64,000 nucleotides of DNA from contig CAUEFI010000015.1 in assembly GCA_958477305.1 (NCBI GenBank), positions 1-64,000 on the forward strand. The letters are read 5' to 3'. Shown here piece after piece: positions 41,156-48,385 of this stretch; positions within the stretch are counted from its first letter, which is position 1, and each line of letters starts with the position of its first letter. Position numbers and translations under genes: made by a program. The notes under the pieces were generated by a model. The model was not told where the DNA came from and ran no database searches. It saw only the letters and a list, made by a program, of their open reading frames with translations. Origin of the DNA: HGM12998 sp900756495. GTDB lineage: Bacteria; Bacillota; Clostridia; Oscillospirales; Oscillospiraceae.

Positions 41156-42718
41156 TCAGAAGGGGAAGTTGCCGTGCTTTTTCCAGGCGCGCTCGCTCTT
41201 CTTCTTTTTGGACAGCTGGCGCAGGCCCTGAATCAGCATGGGGCGGGTGTCGCGGGGGTCGATGATCTCGTCCACCCACTGCATGGCCGCGGCGTGATAG
41301 GGGTATTTTCCAAACGTGGAGGTGTAATCCTGTATGCGCCGCTCCCGCGCCCTGTCCGGGTTGATGGCATGTTCAATCTCCCTGCGGTAAATGATGGCCA
41401 CGGCCCCCTCGGGGCTCATCAGGCCCAGCTCGGCGGTGGGCCAGGCCAGCAGCAGGTCGGAGCCCACCGGCTCGGAGCACATGGCGCAGCCGCCCCCGCC
41501 ATAGGCCTTGCGGACATAGACGGTGATCATGGGGACGCTGGCCTCGGCCAGGGCGTAGAGAACTTTGGCCCCATGGCGCAGAATACCTCCGTGCTCCTGA
41601 TCCACGCCGGGCAGATAGGCCGGGGTATCCACCAGGAAAATCAGGGGGATATTGAAGGCGTCGCAGAAGCGGATAAACCGCGCCTCCTTGTCGCTGGCAT
41701 TGATGTCAATGGAGCCTGCCAGGCACATGGGGTTGTTGGCCACAATCCCCACGGTGCGCCCGTCCAGGCGGCCGAAGCCGGTGATCATATTGGGCGCATA
41801 GTCCCGCTTGAGCTCGAAGAAATGGCCGTTGTCCACAATTCTGGCGATCACCTGGTGCATATCGTAGGGCTTTCTGGGATTGGCGGGCACGATGTCCAGC
41901 AGATCCTCCTCCCGCCGCTCCGGGTCGTCGGTGCAGGCGTAGACCGGCGGCTGCTCCAGATTGCTGGCGGGCAGGAAGCTGAGCAGCTCCCGCGCGAGGA
42001 GCAGGCAGTCCCTGTCGTTCTCGGCCACCATATCGCAGCAGCCGCTGACGGTGGCGTGCACCATGGCGCCCCCCAGCTCCTGGTCGGTGGTCTCGGTAAA
42101 CTGCACCGCCTTGATCAGCGACGGGGAGGCCACGTACATGTAGCTGGTGTCCTTCACCATAAAGACAAAGTCGGTGAGGGCCGGGGAATAGGCTGCGCCC
42201 GCCGCGCAGGGCCCCATCATCAGGGTAATCTGGGGGATGACCCCGGACGCCTGGGTCAGGTATTGGAACATCGACGCATAGCCGTCGAACAGGCTGCGGG
42301 TGACGGCGTCCTGCACGCGGACGCCGCCCGAGTCCACCAGGCCGATGCAGGGAACCCGCTCCTCCAGCGCCCGGCGCATGACCTTGATGATCTTCTTTCC
42401 CGCCGTACTGCCCAGCGTGCCGCCCAGCACAGTAAAGTCCTGGGCGTAGACATAGACGGGCCGGCCGTAGACCTCCCCAAAGCCGGTGATTACGCCGTCG
42501 CCGGGGAGTTCCCTGCCATCTATCTCAAAGCCGGTGATCCGCGGCTTGGCCCACAGATCCAGCTCCACAAAGGTATCCGGATCCAAAAGGATATCCAAAC
42601 GTTCCCGGGCCGTCAGTTTGCCTCTCCGGTGCTGCCGCTCCACCGCCCGGGGACCTCCCCCCTGCATAAGCGCCGCTCTCCGCTGGGAAAGTTCCTCCAG
42701 CCTGTCCTGCATGTCCAT
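41156..42718 (-). CDS. Acyl-CoA carboxylase beta / MmdA carboxyltransferase
   Basis: A 520-residue carboxyltransferase of the propionyl-CoA carboxylase beta / methylmalonyl-CoA decarboxylase alpha type. It has two crotonase-fold halves, with GKLTARERLDILLDPDTFVE at the start, GLVDSGGVRVQDAV and MMGPCAAGAAYSPALTDFVFMV in the first half (oxyanion Gly-Ala motifs), and LVDTPAYLPGVDQEHGGILRHGAKVLYA and VYVRKAYGGGGCAMC in the second. No biotin carboxylase, biotin carrier or membrane decarboxylase subunit is nearby, so the partners lie elsewhere. ATG 42718 follows AGAGGAG. Confidence 0.9.
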   Translation of the reverse strand: MDMQDRLEELSQRRAALMQGGGPRAVERQHRRGKLTARERLDILLDPDTFVELDLWAKPRITGFEIDGRELPGDGVITGFGEVYGRPVYVYAQDFTVLGGTLGSTAGKKIIKVMRRALEERVPCIGLVDSGGVRVQDAVTRSLFDGYASMFQYLTQASGVIPQITLMMGPCAAGAAYSPALTDFVFMVKDTSYMYVASPSLIKAVQFTETTDQELGGAMVHATVSGCCDMVAENDRDCLLLARELLSFLPASNLEQPPVYACTDDPERREEDLLDIVPANPRKPYDMHQVIARIVDNGHFFELKRDYAPNMITGFGRLDGRTVGIVANNPMCLAGSIDINASDKEARFIRFCDAFNIPLIFLVDTPAYLPGVDQEHGGILRHGAKVLYALAEASVPMITVYVRKAYGGGGCAMCSEPVGSDLLLAWPTAELGLMSPEGAVAIIYRREIEHAINPDRARERRIQDYTSTFGKYPYHAAAMQWVDEIIDPRDTRPMLIQGLRQLSKKKKSERAWKKHGNFPF

Positions 42719-42800
42719 AGCTGCACTCCTCTCATCATGTGTTGTCTCTACTTTACTATATTTAGAGGCCACAACAGAAGGAGCTTTCTTCTGACTTTTC
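42719..42800 (-). promoter_or_regulatory. Upstream region of the carboxyltransferase gene
   Basis: A TATAGT on the minus strand (plus ACTATA 42755-42760) is a possible -10 box without a good -35. The palindrome at 42801 would then centre near -60, a position usual for an activator. This is inference. Confidence 0.35.
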
Positions 42801-42817
42801 GTCAACCACAGGTTAAC
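42801..42817. promoter_or_regulatory. Palindromic operator site 3, GTCAACC-ACA-GGTTAAC
   Basis: The third 7-3-7 palindrome, 83 bp upstream of the carboxyltransferase start codon. Its presence both here and before DUF1847 suggests that one regulator controls both genes. The rest of the spacer up to 43033 holds nothing I recognise. Confidence 0.55.
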
Positions 42818-43033
42818 ACTCATACCGAAAGCCGTGTCACGGCCGGCTCCGCCGGGGGCTCCGGCCTGTATTTCTCTGATGTACGGGCATCCGCTGCAGC
42901 TCCTGCTCCCCCCTGGAAGCGGGAACTCCTTTTGTAAATATAACACAAAACCGCCCCAGTATCAAATATGCAACTGGCTATCGTGCATAGCCTGAAACCT
43001 ATTGCGCATGCACAGGACGGCGGGCAGATAAAA

Positions 43034-43074
43034 CGCCCTTCCCCCGCGGACACAAAGGCCGCGGGGGAAGGGCG
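43034..43074 (-). terminator. Terminator of the redox operon
   Basis: CGCCCTTCCCCCGCGG (43034-43049) pairs with CCGCGGGGGAAGGGCG (43059-43074). On the minus strand it is followed by TTTTAT, 7 bp after the polyferredoxin stop. Confidence 0.85.
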
Positions 43075-43080
43075 CGCTTC

Positions 43081-43941
43081 TTATGTCTTTGCCGCAGGGC
43101 GGCGGGACGGCGGGACGACGGCCCCGTGGGGGCAGGCCTCCCGGCACCTGCCGCAGCGGATGCAGTCGGGACTGTTGGGCGTCTCATACACGGGGATATC
43201 CATGGGGCAGGCCCGGCGGCAGGCGCCGCAGCCGGTGCACCTGCTCCGGTCCACCCGGTAGCGGCACAGGGCGATGGGGTTGAACAGGCCGTAGACGGCG
43301 CCCAGGGGGCAGAGATACCGGCAGAAGGGCCGGTATACCAGCAGGGAGAGGACTGCGATCCCCGCGAGAATGGCCGCCTTCCAGGTAAACAGCCAGCCCA
43401 GAACGGCCCGCAGCGGCGGGTTGGCCGCCACCAGCGGGATCCCCGCGAAGAGGGTGCCCGAGGGGCAGATGTACTTGCAGAACCAGGGCTGACCCTGGCC
43501 CACGACGTCCAGCACCGTCAGCGGCAGAACGACGACGAAGAGGGCCAGCACCACATACCGCAGTCCCCGGAGGAGGCGCTCGCCGGGCAGGCGGCGCAGC
43601 TTTTTGACAAAGGGGATCCGGTAGAGCAGGTCCTGCACCAGCCCGAAAGGGCACAGCCAGCCGCAGACAAAGCGGCCCAGTACCACTCCCACCAGCAGCA
43701 GGAAGCCCGCCAGATAAAAGGAGAAGTGGTACTCCCGGCTGGAGAGCACCGCCTGAAAGGCGCCGATGGGGCAGGAGCCCAGCGCGCCCGGGCAGGAGTA
43801 GCAGTTCAGTCCGGGAAGGCAAAAGAGCTTGCCCGGCCCCTTGTAGATGGTCCCCCTGGCAAATCCGGCGGCGTAACCGTTTGTCAGGGCGGCAAAGGCG
43901 ATCTGAACCCAGGTGCGCAGGCGGGGCTTGCCCTTACCCAA
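43081..43941 (-). CDS. NapH-like membrane polyferredoxin
   Basis: A 286-residue membrane protein with about five helices and repeated C-x3-CP motifs at membrane edges (CGWLCPFG, CKYICPSG, CRYLCPLG), ending in two 4Fe-4S ferredoxin motifs (CTGCGACRRACP and CIRCGRCREACP, about residues 235-275). The start is a TTG (43941) overlapping the previous gene by 8 bp, with GGAG upstream. With the TlpA-type thiol protein and the CD1871A protein encoded in the same operon, it likely carries electrons across the membrane to an extracytoplasmic thiol-disulfide system. This role is inference. Confidence 0.85.
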   Translation of the reverse strand: MGKGKPRLRTWVQIAFAALTNGYAAGFARGTIYKGPGKLFCLPGLNCYSCPGALGSCPIGAFQAVLSSREYHFSFYLAGFLLLVGVVLGRFVCGWLCPFGLVQDLLYRIPFVKKLRRLPGERLLRGLRYVVLALFVVVLPLTVLDVVGQGQPWFCKYICPSGTLFAGIPLVAANPPLRAVLGWLFTWKAAILAGIAVLSLLVYRPFCRYLCPLGAVYGLFNPIALCRYRVDRSRCTGCGACRRACPMDIPVYETPNSPDCIRCGRCREACPHGAVVPPSRRPAAKT

Positions 43942-44080
43942 GGCCGATGCACTCCATACAGATGTTGACCGCCTTACGGAAGACGGTCTCCGCCTCCCCC
44001 CGCCACACGCCCACGGCGGTGAGGACGGCCCCCAGGACCAGGATGGCCAGAGCCAGGCGGTTCTGACGCAGAAAAGTCAT
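43934..44080 (-). CDS. CD1871A-family CXXC micro-protein
   Basis: A 48-residue protein with one membrane helix (LALAILVLGAVLTAVGVW) and a conserved tail RGEAETVFRKAVNICMECIGLG with the CxxC pair CMEC. I recognise it as the CD1871A family, always small and encoded with thioredoxin-like and polyferredoxin genes in Clostridia. It overlaps both neighbours (ATGA with tlpA, 8 bp with the polyferredoxin), so translation is tightly coupled. The CxxC is probably a redox or cluster site between the two partners. Confidence 0.85.
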   Translation of the reverse strand: MTFLRQNRLALAILVLGAVLTAVGVWRGEAETVFRKAVNICMECIGLG

Positions 44081-44691
44081 GGCTCCCCCTCCGTCAGCAG
44101 CTCGTCCAGAATCGCCGCCCACTCCTCTCCGCTGCGGGCCCCCAGGTAGGCATAGCCCACCTGGGCCCCCGTGCTGTCCACAAAGAAGGTGGTGGGCACC
44201 GAGGTAATCTGGGCCAACAGGCCGTACAGGTCCTCGGAGGGGACCAGATGCCGGTAGCTGGCGCCGGTGGCCTCCACAATCTCCCGCGCCGTGTCCAGCT
44301 GGCTGTCGCTGACGGTGCCGTCCGAGTTGAGCACGTCGGAGAGCAGCCCCACCACCTGCACGCCCTGGCCGGCATATTCGGCGGAGAGCTCCCCCAGCTC
44401 CGGCATCTCGCTGATACAGGGGGTGCAGAAGGTGGCCCAGACGTTGACCATGGTCAGCTCATAATCTTCAAATAGGGAGGCGTCCACCTCGTTGCCCTCC
44501 AGATCGGAGGCGGTAAAGCTGCTCAGAATCCCCCCGGGCTCCCCGGAGGAGGTCTCCTCCGGCGCTGCGGAGATCGCCGCAGACTCCGCCGGGACCGGCG
44601 AAACGCCGGCCGGGTCCGCCGGCGAAGCACAGCCGGCGAGAAGGGCCGGCAGCACGAGCGCGCCGGCAAGGAACAAAGCGGTTTTTCTCAT
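44077..44691 (-). CDS. TlpA/ResA-like thiol-disulfide lipoprotein
   Basis: A 204-residue extracytoplasmic thioredoxin-fold lipoprotein: lipobox LAGC (about Cys 21), an Ala/Pro/Ser linker, then SSFTASDLEGNEVDASLFEDY, the active site WATFCTPC (about 88-95) and the cis-Pro segment SVPTTFFVDSTG. It reduces or oxidises exported disulfides. AGGAGG precedes ATG 44691. First gene of the three-gene redox operon. Confidence 0.9.
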   Translation of the reverse strand: MRKTALFLAGALVLPALLAGCASPADPAGVSPVPAESAAISAAPEETSSGEPGGILSSFTASDLEGNEVDASLFEDYELTMVNVWATFCTPCISEMPELGELSAEYAGQGVQVVGLLSDVLNSDGTVSDSQLDTAREIVEATGASYRHLVPSEDLYGLLAQITSVPTTFFVDSTGAQVGYAYLGARSGEEWAAILDELLTEGEP

Positions 44692-44807
44692 GGTTTCCTC
44701 CTGATTGCAGTAAGATGGTTTTGGCCCACTGTACCAGATTTTGTGCCCGCTGTCAACGCCCGGCGCCCCTCTCCGCCCAAGCGGCCAACTTTACCAGCGT
44801 CAGCATG

Positions 44808-44847
44808 AAGCCCCTCGGAGCTCCGCCGCTCCGAGGGGCTTTTTTTC
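44808..44847. terminator. Hairpin with T-run after the GntR gene
   Basis: AAGCCCCTCGGAG (44808-44820) pairs with CTCCGAGGGGCTT (44828-44840), with T residues on the plus strand and weaker ones on the minus strand. It is 7 bp past the minus-strand GntR stop. Confidence 0.65.
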
Positions 44848-44853
44848 ATTCTT

Positions 44854-45549
44854 TTAAAGGTAGGCCGGCAGCCGCGCCAGCTGAAATGCTCCGATGGAGG
44901 CGATATGCCGGGAGACGGCCTCCTCCGCAGCGGCGGCGTCGCCGGCGCGGAGCGCCTCATAGATGGCCCGGTGCTCCCTGATAAACTTCTCCGTATGGGA
45001 GGTATCGTACACCGAGAGCTGGGAGAGGCGGCGGGTCTGGACCAGAATGGCCTTGGCGTGCTCCTCAATTTTGGCGCTGCGCGCAAACTCCACCAGCAGG
45101 ATATGGAACTGCAGATCCATATCGGCCACCAGCTCGTTATCTCCGCGTGCATAGGCCTGCTCGTGGGCGGCCAGGCAGCCGCCCAACTCCTCCAGCTCGC
45201 CGCCTGTCATCCGGAGGATGCACAGGCGGACCGCCATGCGCTCCAGCGCCTCCTTGAGCTCATAGATCTGGCGGGCGTCCGCGGCGTTGAGCCGGGTGAC
45301 GAACATGCCCCGGCCCGGGTGGGACTCCACCAGCCCCTCGCTGGACAGACGGCGCAGCGCCTCCCGCACCGGCGTGCGGCTCACCCCCAGCATTTCGCAC
45401 AGCTCCCGCTCCACCAGCAGCTTCTCGGGGGGGAATACCCCGGAAATAATGGCGTGCTTCATACGGTCATAGGCGTAATCCTGCTTGTATCTGCCCGCTC
45501 TGGTGTCGGCGGGCGCGGCGGAAGCTTTCAAAAGGGCATTACCTCTCAT
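44854..45549 (-). CDS. GntR-family regulator, FCD (FadR) subfamily
   Basis: A 231-residue regulator with a winged helix (about 25-90: YDRMKHAIISGVFPPEKLLVERELCEMLGVSRTPVREALRRL) and an all-helical FCD ligand domain (about 100-225) with the metal-ligand pattern Asp in DLQFH, His in DLQFHILL, EHRAIYEAL and SRHIASI. ATG 45549 follows GAGGA. The upstream TTGGTATAAT resembles half of the TGGTATACCA site in front of the TRAP operon at 27 kb, a possible target. Its regulated genes are not adjacent. Confidence 0.87.
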   Translation of the reverse strand: MRGNALLKASAAPADTRAGRYKQDYAYDRMKHAIISGVFPPEKLLVERELCEMLGVSRTPVREALRRLSSEGLVESHPGRGMFVTRLNAADARQIYELKEALERMAVRLCILRMTGGELEELGGCLAAHEQAYARGDNELVADMDLQFHILLVEFARSAKIEEHAKAILVQTRRLSQLSVYDTSHTEKFIREHRAIYEALRAGDAAAAEEAVSRHIASIGAFQLARLPAYL

Positions 45550-45660
45550 TCCCAAGTCCTCTGATGATATCATTTGTTCTGATATATTATACCAATTTTA
45601 GACCAAAAAGGCAAGGGGAATCCGTCCCCTCCTCCTGACCGGCGGAACCCGCTCCGGCCA

Positions 45661-45746
45661 GGGCTTGTTTGAACATTGGCGATGTGTCCGGCGGCGAGGA
45701 ATTTGGGGCCGCCGTTTGGGCGTTTTGATATGTTTCAAACAAGCCC
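45661..45746. repeat. Palindromic intergenic repeat, copy 1 (86 bp)
   Basis: The ends GGGCTTGTTTGAA (45661-45673) and TTCAAACAAGCCC (45734-45746) are perfect inverted repeats. The arms extend to GAACAT/ATGTTTC, and ACATTGGCGATGTGTCC follows inside. It contains the TGA stop of the nucleotidyltransferase gene. Related copies are at 61730-61810 (full) and 58409-58437 (half). Confidence 0.8.
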
Positions 45747-46841
45747 CAGGGCCCTCAGGTTCCGCTCCACCCGGAGGGCGCTCCTCCGGCGCTCCCCGGC
45801 GGCGGCCAGCGCGGCCGGGTCGTCCCCAAAGCGCCGCCCCGAGCGGGCAAACCGCTCCTCCAGGGTGACCCGCCGGGTCCCCTGGGTCACCTTGTCGGCA
45901 TAGTAGACCAGGGCCCGCTCGTCCAGAAGGTCCTCCCCGCCGGGCGGGAGCGCCATGTGCGCCCCCACCAGGGCGGCCACCGCGGGGCAGTCCAGCTCCC
46001 GCAGGAGGGCCTCCCCCGCCCGGTCGTGGTACGGCGCGCCCTTGGCCACGTCGTGGAGCAGCGCGCCCGCCTGCACCAGCCGCGGATCCAGCCGGCCGCC
46101 CGCCCTGTTTACCGCGGCGCACAGCGCCAGGGCCGTATCGGCCACCGCCTCGCAGTGGGCAATCACTCCGGCGGGCGTGCCGTACCAGGCGAGGATCTCC
46201 AGGCAGCCCGCCCGGTCCGGTACGGCGCGGCCCGCCGCGTAGTCCAGCAGCGCCCGGTAGTCCCCGGGCGTGTCGGCGTCCAGCAGGATCCCCGGGTCGG
46301 GCACGTCCAGGATCTCCCTCCGGCCTGGGACGTGGGCGAGCGCCCCCCGCAGCCCTCCGGGTCCGCCGTAGTCCAGGACGTACCCGGCGCACGCCGCCCC
46401 CAGGAGCACCGGGTGCCCCGTCTCCCCCCGGCAGCGGGGCAGCACCAGATCCGCCTGGCGCGCCGCCATAGTGCGGACCGTGTGGGGGCGGAACAGCGCC
46501 ACGTCGCCGGGCAGGAAAAGGATCCGGCCGCAGCCGGCGGCCGCCCTCAGCCCCAGCCGGACGGAGGCAAACATATCGGCGTCCGCGTAGGCCGGGTTAT
46601 AGACCTCCCGGGCCCCCGTCCGCTCCAGCAGGGGGCGCAGCTCGGCGGCCCGGTGGCCGGTGACCACCCATATCTGCTCCGCCCCGCCCGCCTGCAGGGC
46701 CCGGATGGCGGTCTCCAGCAGGGGCAGGCCGCCCACCGGCAGCAGGGGCTTGAAGTCCCCCATGCGGGAGGAGCGCCCCGCCGCCGAAACCACAGCCCCC
46801 AGCCTATGCGTCTGCTCCACGGCGCTGCGCCCTCGTTTCAA
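45735..46841 (-). CDS. MocA-like nucleotidyltransferase fused to HD domain
   Basis: A 368-residue two-domain protein. Residues about 14-195 form a MobA/MocA-type transferase: AVVSAAGRSSRMGDFKPLLPVGG is the nucleotide loop, FLPGDVALFRP the metal site and LPRCRGETGHPVLLG the substrate loop. Such enzymes attach CMP or GMP to molybdopterin. From about 210 an HD-type domain follows (HCEAVADTALAL, LLHDVAKGAPYHDRAG with the His-Asp pair, VGAHM, YYADKVTQG). Last gene of the seven-gene cluster. ATG 46841 is used; a GTG at 46820 with GAGGGCG before it is a fair alternative. The last codons GLV-stop are supplied by the palindromic repeat. Confidence 0.82.
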   Translation of the reverse strand: MKRGRSAVEQTHRLGAVVSAAGRSSRMGDFKPLLPVGGLPLLETAIRALQAGGAEQIWVVTGHRAAELRPLLERTGAREVYNPAYADADMFASVRLGLRAAAGCGRILFLPGDVALFRPHTVRTMAARQADLVLPRCRGETGHPVLLGAACAGYVLDYGGPGGLRGALAHVPGRREILDVPDPGILLDADTPGDYRALLDYAAGRAVPDRAGCLEILAWYGTPAGVIAHCEAVADTALALCAAVNRAGGRLDPRLVQAGALLHDVAKGAPYHDRAGEALLRELDCPAVAALVGAHMALPPGGEDLLDERALVYYADKVTQGTRRVTLEERFARSGRRFGDDPAALAAAGERRRSALRVERNLRALGLV

Positions 46842-47778
46842 TGAGCTCGGCGGCCACGCTCACGGCGATCTCCGCCGGGGTCTGGGCCCGGATGTCCAGC
46901 CCGATGGGGGTGCGCACCTCCGCCAGGGCGGCGGGGGCGATGCCCCGGGCCTCCATCTCGGCGAACACCAGTCCCTTTTTCCTCCGGCTGCCGATCATGC
47001 CGATATAGCCCGCCCCGGTGCGCAGGGCCCACTCCAGGCAGTTGAGATCGTGCATATGGCCCCGGGTGGCCACCACCACGTAGTCGTCCCCGTCCAGGGA
47101 CATGGCGGGGGGGCGGTCCATATCGGAGAGCACCCGCACGTCGCAGTCCGGAAAGCGCTGGGCGCTGGCATACTCCGCCCGGTCGTCCATCACGGTGACC
47201 CGGAAGCCCAGGTGGCGGGCCAGGGCGGCGATCTCACGGGACACATGGCCTGCGCCGAAGATCAGCAGCCGCCCCCCGTCGTGGATGGGGAGGAGGCAGC
47301 GCTCGCCGCCCCCGGGCGCGGGGTATACGCCGCCCCCCTCTCCCCCGGCGGCAAAGGAGAGGGACCACGCCCCCCCGTCCTCCCGGGGCCAGGACAGGAC
47401 CAGAAAGCCGTGCCCGCCGGTGCGCGCCGCCTCCAGCGCCGCCGCAAATACGGGCAGATCCCCGGGCGCGGCCCGCACCACCGCCAGGCGGCCCCGGCCG
47501 CCGCAGATCATGTCCGACTTCGCGGCGTCGGCGTTGGTGAGGTCAAAGGGGAGCAGCGCGCCGCCGCCGTCCTCCAGTACGGCGCGCCCCGCGTCAATGG
47601 CCCGCGCCTCCAGCGATCCGCCGCCCACAGTGCCGGCGGCGATGGAGCCGTCCCGCCGGACGGCCATCATGGCCCCGGCCCCTCTGGGGGCGGAGCCTTG
47701 GCTCTCCACAACGACGGCCAGGGCAAAGGCCTCCCCGGCCTCCAGCAGCTCTGCACAGAGCTCCAGCAGCTTCTCCAT
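46804..47778 (-). CDS. XdhC/CoxI-family molybdoenzyme maturation protein
   Basis: A 324-residue protein with an N-terminal XdhC/CoxI domain (ALAVVVESQGSAPRGAGAMMAV, GTVGGGSLEARAI, CGGRGRLAVV) and a C-terminal Rossmann domain (LLIFGAGHVSREIAALARHLGFRVTVMDDR, YVVVATRGHMHDLNCLEWAL, YIGMIGSRRKKG). XdhC proteins bind the molybdenum cofactor and insert it, sulfurated, into xanthine-dehydrogenase-type hydroxylases. ATG 47778 follows AAAGGAG. It overlaps the nucleotidyltransferase gene, and no hydroxylase subunits are in the window. Confidence 0.9.
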   Translation of the reverse strand: MEKLLELCAELLEAGEAFALAVVVESQGSAPRGAGAMMAVRRDGSIAAGTVGGGSLEARAIDAGRAVLEDGGGALLPFDLTNADAAKSDMICGGRGRLAVVRAAPGDLPVFAAALEAARTGGHGFLVLSWPREDGGAWSLSFAAGGEGGGVYPAPGGGERCLLPIHDGGRLLIFGAGHVSREIAALARHLGFRVTVMDDRAEYASAQRFPDCDVRVLSDMDRPPAMSLDGDDYVVVATRGHMHDLNCLEWALRTGAGYIGMIGSRRKKGLVFAEMEARGIAPAALAEVRTPIGLDIRAQTPAEIAVSVAAELIETRAQRRGADA

Positions 47779-47791
47779 CACAGACTCCTTT

Positions 47792-48385
47792 CTATCTCCA
47801 GAGCAGCTCGTCCACCCGCTCCACCGCCAGCCCGTCCGGGGTGAGGCGGAGGGTGGACACGCCGCAGTAGCGTTGGGGAAAGGTCATCAGATCCTGCAGG
47901 GGCCTTCCGGCGGCGGCGCAGAGCAGGGCGCGGTTGACGCCGGCATGGGCCACTACCGCCACATCCCCGCCGCTCCCCTCCAGGATCCCCTTCAGGGCCG
48001 CCCGGGCGCGCCGCGCCGCCTGGGCGAAGGACTCCCCGCCGGGGGGCGCGAAGTGGGCGAAGTCCCGGCCCCGCGCCTCATAGTCCGCGGGGTACAGCGC
48101 CCGGATCTCCGCCCTGGGCCGCCCCTCCCAGGTCCCCATGTCAATCTCCTCCAGGCCCGGGACCGGGACTGGATCCGGCGAGAGGTACCGGGCCGTCTCC
48201 ACGCACCGCCGCAGGGGGGAGCAGTACACTCCCCCGGCCTTCAGCCCCTGAAACCAGAGCCCCAGCAGCCGGGCCTCCTCCCGGCCCTCCGCCGAGAGGG
48301 CCGGATCGGTCCGGCCCAGGTAGCGGGGGACGGCGTCCCCCGCCGGTCTGGCGTGGCGGATGAGGTAGACGCGGCGCCCGGTCAC
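47792..48385 (-). CDS. Histidine phosphatase family protein
   Basis: A 197-residue phosphatase of the phosphoglycerate-mutase-like superfamily. It has LIRHARPAG (catalytic His within RHA), YCSPLRRCVETA, GLEEIDMGTWEGR and VAVVAHAGVNRALL with the second catalytic His. This resembles alpha-ribazole-phosphate phosphatases, but within this cluster the substrate is more likely a nucleotide-like cofactor intermediate (inference). The start GTG 48385 overlaps the CoA-ligase stop (GTGA) and follows AGAGGAGG. Confidence 0.85.
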   Translation of the reverse strand: MTGRRVYLIRHARPAGDAVPRYLGRTDPALSAEGREEARLLGLWFQGLKAGGVYCSPLRRCVETARYLSPDPVPVPGLEEIDMGTWEGRPRAEIRALYPADYEARGRDFAHFAPPGGESFAQAARRARAALKGILEGSGGDVAVVAHAGVNRALLCAAAGRPLQDLMTFPQRYCGVSTLRLTPDGLAVERVDELLWR

